64,000 nucleotides of DNA, from positions 1 through 64,000 of IMG/VR virus record IMGVR_UViG_3300005528_000055; one strand, 5' to 3'. Within the stretch, counting starts at the first letter, position 1; every line of letters begins with the position of its first letter. The position numbers and the translations under genes are program-made. The notes under the pieces were generated by a model. It saw only the letters and a list, made by a program, of their open reading frames with translations. It searched no databases and was not told where the DNA came from. The DNA is from a virus. Positions 34,109-43,340 of this stretch are shown piece after piece.

Positions 34109-35386
34109 TTATAGGTTAATTGCTACTTGAACATCAATGTTCTTGAGTTCAAATGCTGGTGTCAGAACGAGGTCAACAATCGCTTTGTTTTCTGCTGGAA
34201 TGTAACTTACGGTAAAGTCACTATCTAGCAAAGCTCCAATTTGTTGCATACCTCTTAAAGCTGATGTGATTGCAGTTTCCATTGAGTTACGAGTCTGAAT
34301 GGTTGATGCTTCTCCAATAAACTTCTGACATACTTGTCTAACCAAAAGAGCTGCTTCGTTGATAATTCTCATTGTAGAAACTCTTGTATAGTCAGATGTT
34401 GAAGATGCCATTGTTAAGCCTTCAATGAAGGTTGGTATCTTATTAAAGTTAAGTGCTACAGTATTTACTCCCGCATCTGACAATCTCTCTTGCTGAGTTC
34501 TTGTTGGGTTGTATCTCATTGCAGCAACGTTATATGCAGTCTTGTTAACAGGAGAAGTAAAGGATGCCATTCTGCTTATTGCAGCAGCCATTGTTGTTGC
34601 ACCATTTGCGTAACCCCAAGTAGAAACATAATTTACTGGCTTTAGTTCGCTAGCAACAACAACAACGTGTCTGCCAACTTCTGCCATATTTGTTCCATCT
34701 CTGGTGATCAAAGTATTAAGAACACTTCCAGATGTTGCACTTGTATTTAGGTGTGTTGCTACTTCTGCTGGTGTCATTACTTCTGTAACGTTTCCAGTTC
34801 CTGGATTATAGGGCTTAACACCCATAACTGCGAAGCATGAGTGTGAGTTCTCATTTATCTCTTTAACTTTTACTGCAACCTTATAGGCCCAGCTTGAAGT
34901 TGTTGTCGCATTATTTGCATAGAAACCATATTCATAGTCGTCACCAGGAGTTGCTGGACTTTGCCAGTCATCTGGATGACCTCCGCGACCCCAAGGAACG
35001 ATAATGTCAGGTTGCGCAGCTTCTGCTGCTGCAAACGCTGCATCAAAAACGTTTACTCCTGAGCTGGATGAACTTGTAATTGTTCCAGCGCTGTGATCAA
35101 AAACTGAGTCAGAAGGAAGAGGAACAATAAATATTCTTTCTGCGCCTCCTGCTAAAAGCTCAATAAATCCTCTATGGACATCTGAGTCTTCGCCAAAAGC
35201 GTCGATTACATCTTGCTCAGTTGTAGCCTGAACTACGTCAAGATCCTTTACTCTGCTGGAATTATCTCCAGCAACTGCCGCACCTCTTCTTGCGATGAGG
35301 CAGATTCGTGGACCGACAGGAATATCCTGTCTAGAGATGCTATAAAAGCGATCTTTAATTACTGTTTTTACACCTGGTAGAGCCAT
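34109..35386 (-). CDS. Tail sheath protein
   Basis: 425 residues. N-terminus ALPGVKTVIKDRF and a following RICLIARRG strand are like other sheath N-termini; later it has a GGAERIFIVPLP strand, the PVNKTAYNVAAMRYNPT block, and the conserved C-terminal domain: a helix NEAALLVRQVCQKFIGE, a second helix MQQIGALLDSDF and the final beta part ending DVQVAINL. The sheath contracts to drive the tube through the envelope. Codon use is strongly biased and the gene has a GGAGG site, as expected for a very abundant protein. The ~80-base gap upstream holds an AT-rich TTACTATATA stretch that could be a promoter. Confidence 0.88.
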   Translation of the reverse strand: MALPGVKTVIKDRFYSISRQDIPVGPRICLIARRGAAVAGDNSSRVKDLDVVQATTEQDVIDAFGEDSDVHRGFIELLAGGAERIFIVPLPSDSVFDHSAGTITSSSSSGVNVFDAAFAAAEAAQPDIIVPWGRGGHPDDWQSPATPGDDYEYGFYANNATTTSSWAYKVAVKVKEINENSHSCFAVMGVKPYNPGTGNVTEVMTPAEVATHLNTSATSGSVLNTLITRDGTNMAEVGRHVVVVASELKPVNYVSTWGYANGATTMAAAISRMASFTSPVNKTAYNVAAMRYNPTRTQQERLSDAGVNTVALNFNKIPTFIEGLTMASSTSDYTRVSTMRIINEAALLVRQVCQKFIGEASTIQTRNSMETAITSALRGMQQIGALLDSDFTVSYIPAENKAIVDLVLTPAFELKNIDVQVAINL

Positions 35387-35467
35387 TAGTCTATAGACCT
35401 CCGATTGGGGCAGTTTGGTTTTAACTTCTTTTATATAGTAATAACAAACTTATAAAAACAAACTACA

Positions 35468-36208
35468 TTAACTGTTTGGGGTAGAAGTTTGATATAGGTC
35501 TATTATATTTATTTCCGTGTTATCATAATTTGGAGTAGCAAAATCAGATTTATGGTCCAAAATTGACTGCTCATAAGCCATATATCTTCTAACGTCAATG
35601 GCAATTTTTTCGATAACATCCACAGATGTAGCGATCAGTTTTTCTGTAGTTAGCATGTATGTGACTGTTCTTTTAACAATATCTGTATTATCCCTATTGA
35701 TATCTGAGTCAGAAAGTCTTCTAGAATAGACCAACTCTGCAGCCCCTAGCCTTTTAAATACGGGAGTATGCTCCAACATAAAGTCTTCAAATATCTCTAT
35801 TAAAGTATCAGCTACTTGAGCTCCAGAATATCTTTTTTCAAGATCGCTTTTTGAGGTTCCTTGATCAGCTTTTGTTATTAAAGTAAAACTAACAACATTT
35901 TGAAATCTTTGCCCAAACACCATAACATTTGGCGACCCTTGACTGTTTCGAGTTCTCGGTTTTGGTTCTGAACTATGTGTTTTTCTAATTTCAAGACCAT
36001 AAACGATAACCGGATACTCAGCATATGTCCCACTTGCAGTGGGCTGTATTTTAATATCTGGGTAGGCATTTTCCCAAAGTGCTTTAACTATTGCAATGAA
36101 TTCTAGGTAGGTTAAATTACCAGATGCCTGGAGGGGTGCTCCAAACATTCTATCATTATTAATTTCGTTTACGCTTGGTACCGGAAATCTAAAAGCGTTT
36201 TGTGGCAT
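35468..36208 (-). CDS. Neck or tail-terminator-like protein
   Basis: 246 residues between two sheath-like genes. An N-terminal helix (YLEFIAIVKALWENAYPDIK) is followed by beta strands containing YPVIVYGLEIRK, VSFTLITKA and a late VKRTVTYMLTTEKL, with helices between. Tail-completion proteins have such an alpha/beta order and lie here in other contractile phages. I cannot assign a precise family. The stop is 81 bases ahead of the sheath start. Confidence 0.55.
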   Translation of the reverse strand: MPQNAFRFPVPSVNEINNDRMFGAPLQASGNLTYLEFIAIVKALWENAYPDIKIQPTASGTYAEYPVIVYGLEIRKTHSSEPKPRTRNSQGSPNVMVFGQRFQNVVSFTLITKADQGTSKSDLEKRYSGAQVADTLIEIFEDFMLEHTPVFKRLGAAELVYSRRLSDSDINRDNTDIVKRTVTYMLTTEKLIATSVDVIEKIAIDVRRYMAYEQSILDHKSDFATPNYDNTEINIIDLYQTSTPNS

Positions 36209-36209
36209 T

Positions 36210-37799
36210 TTAAGCTCCTCTGCCCGTTGCTACATTAAAAGATATTGACCTTAGTGTTCTAACAGAGGTTATAGAAATAGTAAGATACAATTTTCCTTTT
36301 TCCAATTTGTCTGCATAGGCGTCAAAATTATAGTCTCTTATAATATCATTAATTTTTAACTGTTGCATAAAGCCGTCAACTGATCTTATTAGATGATCGT
36401 TGGCGAATTTACCTATTGCATTTTGTCCCATAGACTGGACTTCAGCTATTATCATGGCAACTAGCCTTACGTTAGACGAATCTGAATAATTTTCAGATAT
36501 AGACTGAGTTAAATCTCCGCTAACCCTAACATCATAAAGCGCTCCCCTTCTTGCTCTATTTCCTGAAAATATTGTATTTACTTTTTTATTTGTTAATATG
36601 GCCATTTGTTCAGAATTAATTTCATTTCCAAATATAGAAAGGCACGGTTCTATTCTTTTTTTGGCCATTCCATAGTCAATTCTATTTGAAGAAAGTGACC
36701 CTGCATATGCTGCAGCCATAGAACCGACATAAGATCTTCTTATTTGTTTATGATTAAAAACAGACTCTCCATATATTAAGATAATATATTTTCCACTATC
36801 TTTTGTTATCTCACCAGATGATGTTATTGAAGAACCTATTTCAAAGTTTGCGTTGTTGATTTCTGTAATGTCATCTTGTCTTGATTGAGAGCTTCTTGAG
36901 CCAATAATTCCCACTTGCACTTCGCCAGTAGAGACCTGCATTTGGTGACAGTGGTCTGCTAATTGTTTTACAAAATTAACTCCACCACTTGAAATAAATG
37001 ATGTTTCTAGTGGAACGATTATGTCTATAAATTCGTAATCAGAAAGTATCTCGTAGCAGAGAGAGAGTTTTGCTCCGTATAACTCATAGAACGAGTAGAT
37101 ATTTGGTGTGGCGGCATCGTCTGCAAATATTTTTTCATTTCTTTTTGAAACATCTGCAACATACTCTGACATACTGCCACACGACATAATATAAATGTCT
37201 CTACCGCCTGCGGCATAACAATCAAAGATTCCCCTAGTTAACGGAGAATCAAAGTCAGCTCTTAAAACATTAATTGCGTCTTGCATTGACGTTGGTCGAT
37301 ATATTTCAAACTCTTGAAGAGCGTCAGTGTGACCTATGAGAAGAATTGAATTGGTAGATAGATTATTTATTTCTACATATTTTGATCTATTCGATATTGA
37401 TATGCTTTTATCGTTATATGAAAATTCTTCATCAATATTATTTGGGTTATTGCACTGTATATACGTTTCTTTAATTGATGTTGTTGCACTAGCTATAGTT
37501 GAAATTTGTATTGTATAATTTCCCTTATATAAACCTTGTGGCAGCATATACCTAAGTTTATATGAACCTTCGGAAACTCTTTCTATAGTTGCCGTTGTAG
37601 ATATGTTTTGAATATATGTGGGGGTTGCTGCAGTGATGCCATCTATGTCATAAACGAGTGGTCCATCTATTACTGCTCCAGGAGTCCCAATTCCTCTTTT
37701 TAGATATACAACTATATCTGCTGTTGGATCTACATACTGATATCCATCTTTATATGTAAACTGTATTTCTACGTACTCTTTTGGTTTTGCTATTAACAT
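36210..37799 (-). CDS. Second sheath-like protein with N-terminal Ig-like domain
   Basis: About 529 residues. The first ~110 residues look like an Ig-type beta sandwich (VEIQFTYKDGYQYVDPTADI, then YKLRYMLPQGLYKGNYTIQ). The rest follows the sheath pattern: FEIYRPTSMQDAINVLR, RDIYIMSCG, and a C-terminal domain with NVRLVAMIIAEVQSMGQNAI, a long helix and a final SITSVRTLRSISFNVATG. I use the ATG at 37799, which overlaps the upstream stop and has AGAGG before it, instead of a TTG at 37829. Possible roles: a neck or sheath-terminator ring that caps the sheath, or a minor sheath form (inference). Confidence 0.68.
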   Translation of the reverse strand: MLIAKPKEYVEIQFTYKDGYQYVDPTADIVVYLKRGIGTPGAVIDGPLVYDIDGITAATPTYIQNISTTATIERVSEGSYKLRYMLPQGLYKGNYTIQISTIASATTSIKETYIQCNNPNNIDEEFSYNDKSISISNRSKYVEINNLSTNSILLIGHTDALQEFEIYRPTSMQDAINVLRADFDSPLTRGIFDCYAAGGRDIYIMSCGSMSEYVADVSKRNEKIFADDAATPNIYSFYELYGAKLSLCYEILSDYEFIDIIVPLETSFISSGGVNFVKQLADHCHQMQVSTGEVQVGIIGSRSSQSRQDDITEINNANFEIGSSITSSGEITKDSGKYIILIYGESVFNHKQIRRSYVGSMAAAYAGSLSSNRIDYGMAKKRIEPCLSIFGNEINSEQMAILTNKKVNTIFSGNRARRGALYDVRVSGDLTQSISENYSDSSNVRLVAMIIAEVQSMGQNAIGKFANDHLIRSVDGFMQQLKINDIIRDYNFDAYADKLEKGKLYLTISITSVRTLRSISFNVATGRGA

Positions 37800-37800
37800 A

Positions 37801-38178
37801 TCAGCTTGGAACCTCTTTTGTTGCACCAACTATCCAATAGTTAATTTCGCCTCTTTTTCCCCTGACGCCATAACTGTCGTCTATCACATAAATAATAGTA
37901 TCTTCTAAAGAATTAAAAGATTGCTCATAAATGCGATCTCCAGGTTTTGGATTAACATTTGATTTAAAATAATAAACTAATTCAGAATTTGTTATAACTC
38001 CTTCTGGCACTTCTTCTTTAGCGTTTGATAACGCAAAACTTCTAGCGTATAAGGATCTAGTGGTATGCCTCTCTAGGACATCGTTATAAACAAAATCATC
38101 TGACAATCTTCTTTGCAAGAATATATCATGTCCCCATTGTTTTAATATCTTTTCAAATATTTTTTTAGCATCAATCAT
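37801..38178 (-). CDS. Head-tail connector (stopper-like) protein
   Basis: 125 residues. An N-terminal helix (DAKKIFEKILKQWGHDI) is followed by a beta region with NPKPGDRIYEQSF and a final YWIVGATKEV. The GDRI-type turn followed by strands resembles head-closure or stopper proteins that sit below the portal adaptor. It overlaps the upstream gene by 8 bases and the next gene's start touches its stop, so the connectors are translationally coupled. Confidence 0.6.
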   Translation of the reverse strand: MIDAKKIFEKILKQWGHDIFLQRRLSDDFVYNDVLERHTTRSLYARSFALSNAKEEVPEGVITNSELVYYFKSNVNPKPGDRIYEQSFNSLEDTIIYVIDDSYGVRGKRGEINYWIVGATKEVPS

Positions 38179-39073
38179 ATTGTCTTAAGCCTCTGTCTGG
38201 CATTGGGTCATCTGGATCTGTTGGAGTTTTTCTTCCTGGGCCATATAATTCTTTATCAGACAAGTATATTAATTTTCCTGTTTGTGGATCTACAGTTTTT
38301 CCAGAAGTAAAAGTTTTTTTGTTTGGAAGGTTCTTTGGCTGAACCCCTCTCATATAAACCTTTTTGGCTAAAATTTCTCTTCTTAAAGAAGCAGCTATTT
38401 GACACCATGTGGTTGCATTTGATCTGGTGGCAACATCCCTTGGTGCTGATCTATTTGTTATTTCTAGGTCTGCAAGCTTAAGACTCATTTCGTCGTCTCC
38501 CCCAAATCCATAAGTTCTACTAAGCTCACAGCAAACTGAAGCCTTAATATATTCTAGTACTGTAAATGGTAAATCTGGATTTGTATTTGAATCTTGAATA
38601 GAATACATTTCTTTTACTTCGTTTGAGTAATTATAGACTAACTCTCCTATTTCTAAAAGTCCTGCTTCCGGAAATATTGATAATATTTCTTCTGGATCCA
38701 AATATAATGGATCAATGTCTGGGGCAAAAGATATTGTCTCATCAGATCTCAAAGTAATAGACGGCTTATATTCTTCGGTAATAGAACTAACATATAGTTG
38801 TTGACTAACCGTAATAGAAGTCGTATTTGCTAAGGTCCCAGTAAATTTAATTGTATATTCTCCAGCTGTTGCTGTAGAAAAATTATAATAATATTCTGAG
38901 CTAGTAATTTGGGTTGCTGATGCTGATGCTATCTGCGTCCCATCTGAATCTAAAACAACAACAGAAACAGATACTGGGCTAACCTCTGTTTGTTCTAAGG
39001 TTATTGGGTCAGTGTCTACGAACTTTACCTTAATTCTAACAGTATCGTTAACTAAAACTTTGCTTATGGCCAT
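38171..39073 (-). CDS. Head-tail adaptor-like protein with N-terminal Ig-like domain
   Basis: 300 residues. Residues 1-95 form an Ig-like sandwich (VNDTVRIKVKFVDTDP, then AGEYTIKFTGTL) similar in style to the start of the second sheath-like protein. The middle is helical with a Cys pair (KASVCCELSRTYG) and LADLEI, the part that resembles adaptor proteins (gp6/gp15-type), and the last 70 residues are Lys/Pro-rich and probably disordered. It lies at the head of the connector genes. Family assignment is by position and helix pattern only. Confidence 0.55.
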   Translation of the reverse strand: MAISKVLVNDTVRIKVKFVDTDPITLEQTEVSPVSVSVVVLDSDGTQIASASATQITSSEYYYNFSTATAGEYTIKFTGTLANTTSITVSQQLYVSSITEEYKPSITLRSDETISFAPDIDPLYLDPEEILSIFPEAGLLEIGELVYNYSNEVKEMYSIQDSNTNPDLPFTVLEYIKASVCCELSRTYGFGGDDEMSLKLADLEITNRSAPRDVATRSNATTWCQIAASLRREILAKKVYMRGVQPKNLPNKKTFTSGKTVDPQTGKLIYLSDKELYGPGRKTPTDPDDPMPDRGLRQYD

Positions 39074-39088
39074 TTTGACTCCAGTTAT

Positions 39089-39379
39089 TTAAAATTGTAA
39101 TAGCGTTATTTCTGCGGTGCCAGAACCAGAAGAGGTAACCGCTTCAACTAAGGCATTTGCCTGCGACTGAGTGGCCTGTATGGTGATTATGCCTTCTGGG
39201 TAGATATCGTAAGATAGTACTGCAACAGTTGTTGCATTAGAGTAATCCTGAGATGTGGTAATGGCAACGTTAACATTAGAAATGATTATAGGGTCTAATA
39301 AGCCCTCAACATTAATTATTATAGTACCAACATAGCTCAAGCCAGGTTGATCATAAGTAATGTTTTCGTTGTATAGCAT
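39089..39379 (-). CDS. Small beta-rich virion protein
   Basis: 96 residues, mostly beta-strand-like (YVGTIIINVEGLLDPIIISN, AEITLLQF at the end), Val/Ile/Thr/Ser-rich and without charged helices. It stands 15 bases upstream of the adaptor gene. It could be a head decoration or neck whisker subunit (inference). No family recognised. Confidence 0.5.
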   Translation of the reverse strand: MLYNENITYDQPGLSYVGTIIINVEGLLDPIIISNVNVAITTSQDYSNATTVAVLSYDIYPEGIITIQATQSQANALVEAVTSSGSGTAEITLLQF

Positions 39380-39384
39380 TTGAA

Positions 39385-39495
39385 TTATCCTGATCTTACA
39401 CCTTTTTGAGGGCTATTTAACCATTTTATTGAATCCTTATCAAAATTGTCATTTTTTTCATAGAAAAAACTGCAAATAAATATGCCTACTAACAC
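39385..39495 (-). CDS. Candidate short membrane peptide (36 residues)
   Basis: In the largest gene gap an open frame runs directly on from the stop of the membrane protein upstream and in the same frame. From a GTG at 39495 it encodes a hydrophobic start (LVGIFICSFFYE) and a polar tail (KNDNFDKDSIKWLNS). It looks coding in composition, but there is no clear ribosome site. It could also be a read-through tail of the preceding gene. Confidence 0.3.
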   Translation of the reverse strand: MLVGIFICSFFYEKNDNFDKDSIKWLNSPQKGVRSG

Positions 39496-39522
39496 TAGTA
39501 ACTGGTTTTGTTTCGTGTCTAC

Positions 39523-39837
39523 CTATTGCAAAAAATGTTTTAAAATAGAAAGACTTGCCAAGATAACCCAGGCAACATTAAAAAGAATAATGGTTGGAAG
39601 CGTTTTTTCTGTTGATGACCATATCAGAGCTAAACTGGATATTATAGCAAATATATAAAGCCACCAAAACTGTTGACCTAAAAGTAGACCAGGGAAGATG
39701 ATTGCAATTTTTGTTGCAAACCCCCAAGCCTCTACGGTATTGGCTTTTGTCCAATACGAGCCATGAGACATTGTCTTAACAGCATTAAGAATCTTTATCA
39801 CTTGCTTCTTCTCGTGCTTTCTTTTCCATTTGATCAT
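39523..39837 (-). CDS. Small membrane protein
   Basis: 104 residues. A basic N-terminus (KWKRKHEKKQ) is followed by three hydrophobic stretches (KIAIIFPGLLLG, WWLYIFAIISSLALIW, TIILFNVAWVILASLSIL) that would span the membrane. No family recognised. It overlaps the preceding 66-residue gene by 53 bases and ends the cassette that holds the halogenase. Membrane location suggests action at the host membrane during infection, such as transport or anchoring (inference). Confidence 0.6.
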   Translation of the reverse strand: MIKWKRKHEKKQVIKILNAVKTMSHGSYWTKANTVEAWGFATKIAIIFPGLLLGQQFWWLYIFAIISSLALIWSSTEKTLPTIILFNVAWVILASLSILKHFLQ

Positions 39838-39985
39838 AATGCCATAGCAGTATCATTGACTTGCCGCCAAGAAAATGTACTTTCCACAAAAACTCCTTCC
39901 AATCCTCTTCGGTATTAGGAAAGTATTTATTGTCTGTTCTATTCCTATAATCATCTACTTTAAAACGATAGATATTGTCAGTCAT
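39785..39985 (-). CDS. Small unknown protein of the halogenase cassette
   Basis: 66 residues, charged, with aromatic patches (DWKEFLWKVHFLGGKSMILLWHYDQMEKK). Its ATG overlaps the stop of the gene upstream by 4 bases (39982-39985) and its 3' end overlaps the membrane-protein gene by 53 bases, so it is real by context and translationally coupled. No family recognised. Confidence 0.55.
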   Translation of the reverse strand: MTDNIYRFKVDDYRNRTDNKYFPNTEEDWKEFLWKVHFLGGKSMILLWHYDQMEKKAREEASDKDS

Positions 39986-40746
39986 TTTTTTTTCTTTTCT
40001 AAGATTGAATCAATTAATCTTACAGCCTTTCTATAGGCTTGTCCAGTTCCAGATCTTGGTGCTATTCCACCAGTCATATACATGTTTGTTGATGCGTACT
40101 TAAAAAATGATTCATCCATAAATTCAATTTCTGTTATATCTGAATTTCTCTTAAATGGAATTACCTGAACAAGTGGCGTTTGATACTTTATAGAAAATTC
40201 TGAATTTGTTTTGACATTTAAAACAATATTTGCAACTTGATAAAAATCGGTATGAACAATAACTGGAAGTATTGAATAGTCTTCATTTTCCTCATAGTGA
40301 ACCGGCAATATTAACGAAGACCATCCTGGAGCTGTTTGTATTCTCCAAGGTGTTATTAATTTTGGATAAGACATTTTTTCTATTTTTCTAATATCTGTCA
40401 TGGGACATTTACCCGTTTGATGAAAAGAAAAATTACCTGCCCACTCAAAACCAATTGGCGGATTCATATTGTCTGCAGATATTGCCCATACATTTTGTTC
40501 AATATTTGGAGTAAAATAAAAATTTGTCCATGCTGGTATTGTTACTCCAGCATTTAAAAAGTCTGATACTCCAGCACAAGACCTAATTGACCCGTGTCCT
40601 TTATGTATTTGTCTAAACCATTTTGGTAAGGATTGTGAATTATTTACATATGGAGCGCTTGCCATAAACCTATTGTCAATTGGAGTGATTCTAATTGAGC
40701 CTGGTTTAACTTTTTTAATTTTTGATACATTTTTATTTTTTTTCAT
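39982..40746 (-). CDS. Partner protein of the halogenase (DUF6065-like)
   Basis: About 254 residues. Blocks SLPKWFRQIHKG, CAGVSDFLNAGVTIPAWTN, the PWRIQTAPGWSSLILPVH segment, IVHTDFYQVANIVLNV and the ending TPLVQVIPFKR follow a pattern I know from phage and marine bacterial proteins of a DUF often found near halogenases and 2OG oxygenases (DUF6065-like; name given from memory). It may bind or present the substrate of the enzymes upstream (inference). I use the ATG at 40746, which overlaps the halogenase stop (TAATATG), instead of a TTG at 40758. Confidence 0.65.
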   Translation of the reverse strand: MKKNKNVSKIKKVKPGSIRITPIDNRFMASAPYVNNSQSLPKWFRQIHKGHGSIRSCAGVSDFLNAGVTIPAWTNFYFTPNIEQNVWAISADNMNPPIGFEWAGNFSFHQTGKCPMTDIRKIEKMSYPKLITPWRIQTAPGWSSLILPVHYEENEDYSILPVIVHTDFYQVANIVLNVKTNSEFSIKYQTPLVQVIPFKRNSDITEIEFMDESFFKYASTNMYMTGGIAPRSGTGQAYRKAVRLIDSILEKKKK

Positions 40747-40747
40747 A

Positions 40748-42241
40748 TTAAATACCAAAACTGCTATTAGATATATCGGCCTGCATTAGAGATTCTCTAT
40801 GATCTATCATTTCTCTACTATATCTTCTTAGTCTAACTTCATCTGCATTTTTTTCTACAATATTTCTTACACCCATATTTTCCATGGCTCGTGTTGATGC
40901 TTTAGGATTTATAAGATTCTGCCCTTGCATAACGTGAACGAAATGTCTAGACAAGAACATAAGATGACCATTATTGGGAACGTCATAATGTGATGGCACC
41001 TGTTCTGCCCAAAGGTCTATTAAATTTTGAAGACTATCTGGAATTGGAAGTGTTTTTACGTATCTCCAAAAATCAGTATCTTCTCTGTCAGATATGTAAT
41101 GAAGGCGAATCATATCTAGTATGTTTTCCATCATTTGCTTCATTTTTTTATTGTAGCTTTCTTGAATAGCAGAAGAATCTGCGGTATACGATGCTAGACC
41201 ATTTATCATCTGTTTGCATTGTATTATTGTGCTACCAATTGAAGTGGCTTCAAGAGGTTCTACGAATGAAGAAGAAAGACCTACGGAAATACAATTTTTA
41301 TACCACTGAACAGGAGAATATCCTGGATCAAAATTAAAATGTCTATATTTTTCTATTTTATAACCAGAAATTAATTCAGCTTCTTTTACTGCTTCTTCTT
41401 CAGAAATAAAATTAGAATTATATACATAACCATTCCCACGACGTTCGGTTGTAGGAATTTCCCACATCCATCCACAACTTGCAGCTCTTGCTCTAGTATA
41501 TGGTTTTATCTGATTATTAGGATCTGATTCTGTTGGAAATGCTATCGCTGCATTAGTTGGTAGATACTTTGAAAAAGAAACCCAATCAGTATTTCCCATA
41601 GATGTCATTAGTTTTTTTGCAAAGCCTGTTGCGTCAATCCAAATATCAGCTTTAATTTCAACTTTAGAACTTAAAGTGACTGAGTTAATATAACCATTTT
41701 CATTGAGATTTATTGAGTCAACCTCGTCATCAATAAATCTAATCATTCTTTTAAAACAAAGTCCTACTAAATAATTATTTAACTCAAACGTATCAAAATG
41801 AAACTGATTAGTGTTGTTGTGCATGTTTTCTTTAATCACTTGATTATGAACCAAGCCTAGATGACCTGTTTGTGAAGTTATTGGTTTGTCATTTTCAAGA
41901 AAGCTCATATACTCGCCAATTAAACCAAATGCGTATATTTCCGGAATTGAACCAACGCTATGGAAATAGTCTGGTCTTTGATTGGTCCAGCCCTCAAATC
42001 TTATGCCATATTTATGTGTTGCATTAGTATTAGTTAAAAGATCCTCTACCCCTATACTGCACATGTCCATAAAGTCTCGCCAATGCTCAGTGCTACCTTC
42101 TCCAACACCAACAATTCCAACTTTACTGGACGATATATTTACTATGTCATCATTTGGAAAAGCGCGTCTTAACATTAGTGAAGCTATTAGCCCGGCAGTT
42201 CCAGAGCCCACTATGCCTATAGTTCTATTTTGTTGTTGCAT
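40748..42241 (-). CDS. Flavin-dependent halogenase (tryptophan-halogenase family)
   Basis: 497 residues, the usual length. Diagnostic motifs are present: the FAD-binding GSGTAG at 12-17 (IGIVGSGTAGLIAS), the catalytic lysine region THKYGIRFEGW with K77, the family-specific WMWEIP at 258-263 (WxWxIP) and VEPLEATSIGS with Glu 328/331 where the catalytic Glu lies. The family uses FADH2, oxygen and halide to make hypohalous acid, which Lys turns to a halogenating species. A halogenase of cyanophage Syn10 (VirX1) that iodinates many substrates is known, so phage members exist. The substrate here is unknown. It overlaps the neighbours by 17 and a few bases, in one cassette with a 2OG-Fe(II) oxygenase. 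Confidence 0.92.
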   Translation of the reverse strand: MQQQNRTIGIVGSGTAGLIASLMLRRAFPNDDIVNISSSKVGIVGVGEGSTEHWRDFMDMCSIGVEDLLTNTNATHKYGIRFEGWTNQRPDYFHSVGSIPEIYAFGLIGEYMSFLENDKPITSQTGHLGLVHNQVIKENMHNNTNQFHFDTFELNNYLVGLCFKRMIRFIDDEVDSINLNENGYINSVTLSSKVEIKADIWIDATGFAKKLMTSMGNTDWVSFSKYLPTNAAIAFPTESDPNNQIKPYTRARAASCGWMWEIPTTERRGNGYVYNSNFISEEEAVKEAELISGYKIEKYRHFNFDPGYSPVQWYKNCISVGLSSSFVEPLEATSIGSTIIQCKQMINGLASYTADSSAIQESYNKKMKQMMENILDMIRLHYISDREDTDFWRYVKTLPIPDSLQNLIDLWAEQVPSHYDVPNNGHLMFLSRHFVHVMQGQNLINPKASTRAMENMGVRNIVEKNADEVRLRRYSREMIDHRESLMQADISNSSFGI

Positions 42242-43340
42242 CGTAGTATCTTTTTCCTTTTATTGCGTTTATAAAAGTTTGAGTGTCTTTTATTTCTGGT
42301 AGGCCATTAGTAAAGAAATCAAGAGATTCAGATATCTGCTCTACAGTTACAGTATCTGGATCTATTTCTGGCATAGCTATGTAAACATATTTTAATAAGT
42401 AATTATCCATTTTCTTTTTTTCCTCATCCTTAATCCACTGGGGTATTTCAGGATGCAGAGAATGATTTAATCCTAAAGATGTTAGTGTTTCATATCTTGA
42501 TTGATCTTTTATTAATTGTTTAATTGAATTTGGTAAAAATCCTTTTTCAGAAAAGCCGTGCCTAGCATCTAGTTCGCCCCTAAAAAATCTTTCAACTGGC
42601 ATTGTTGTTTCCAATTGTTCCAACTCTGAGATCATCGTTTCGTTTATTCCTGCTTGATCCAAAAGGTCTTTAGCGCCTCTTGCAATTTCTTCATCTGAAA
42701 GGCCGGATTGATAAGCTGCTTTCCATTCAGATAAAAGCTTAACCATTCCAGAAAATGTTTTAGAAACACCAACAACTATTGGCCAATTTCTCCATTTCAT
42801 AGCAATAGGCCAAACTTCTTGTACAGTTACATATCCTACGCCGTTAATAGAATATATGACTCTAAAATCTTTTATATTACCAGCAATCATAGAATAGTCC
42901 ATAGGCTGCTCACTGACTCCATCAGAAATATCATATACTCTTGGGCCATATTTGTCTATATCGCATCTATCATTTAATGCAACTAAGCCAGCAATCTCGC
43001 TGCTTTTTACATGAACTGGTTTAAGAAAACTAAAAAATTGATGAGGTTTTATATTGACACCATTTAATTCATTCATGTCTCTTTCGTAAAGATTGAATTG
43101 AATTATATACTTTTCTCCAGTATCAGTTGTTGCTTCTAAGGAATAAGGATCTGATGCATTCGGTAAATCGTTAAATGCAATTATAGTACTTTCGCCTAGA
43201 GCATACGCTATGTAGTCAGTAAACTCTTCTATTCCATTTGGATGGACATACGTCAAAGCCACTGTCTCACATGCCGGAATGGCTGCATAACAGGGGTTTG
43301 ATTTAATTGCAAATTCATTTATTGATACTACTGAAACCAT
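42225..43340 (-). CDS. Unknown protein of the halogenase cassette
   Basis: 371 residues; no family recognised. The first half is beta-rich with PCYAAIPACETVALTYV and GEKYIIQFNLYE, and the second half is helical (FSGMVKLLSEWKAAYQSG, SDEEIARGAKDLLDQAG). No catalytic motif stands out. It overlaps the 2OG oxygenase by 13 bases and the halogenase by 17, so the three are co-translated. A scaffold or substrate-binding role in the modification pathway is possible (inference). Confidence 0.6.
   Translation of the reverse strand: MVSVVSINEFAIKSNPCYAAIPACETVALTYVHPNGIEEFTDYIAYALGESTIIAFNDLPNASDPYSLEATTDTGEKYIIQFNLYERDMNELNGVNIKPHQFFSFLKPVHVKSSEIAGLVALNDRCDIDKYGPRVYDISDGVSEQPMDYSMIAGNIKDFRVIYSINGVGYVTVQEVWPIAMKWRNWPIVVGVSKTFSGMVKLLSEWKAAYQSGLSDEEIARGAKDLLDQAGINETMISELEQLETTMPVERFFRGELDARHGFSEKGFLPNSIKQLIKDQSRYETLTSLGLNHSLHPEIPQWIKDEEKKKMDNYLLKYVYIAMPEIDPDTVTVEQISESLDFFTNGLPEIKDTQTFINAIKGKRYYDATTK

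Noticed and set aside
39380-39522. A tRNA gene in the largest gap
   Set aside because: No cloverleaf, no CCA end and no GTTCRA-like arm could be seen here or in the other gaps, all of which are shorter.
39785-39837. A possible frame change between the 66-residue and 104-residue genes
   Set aside because: The two frames overlap for 53 bases, each has its own start and there is no CGG; they look like two ordinary overlapping genes.
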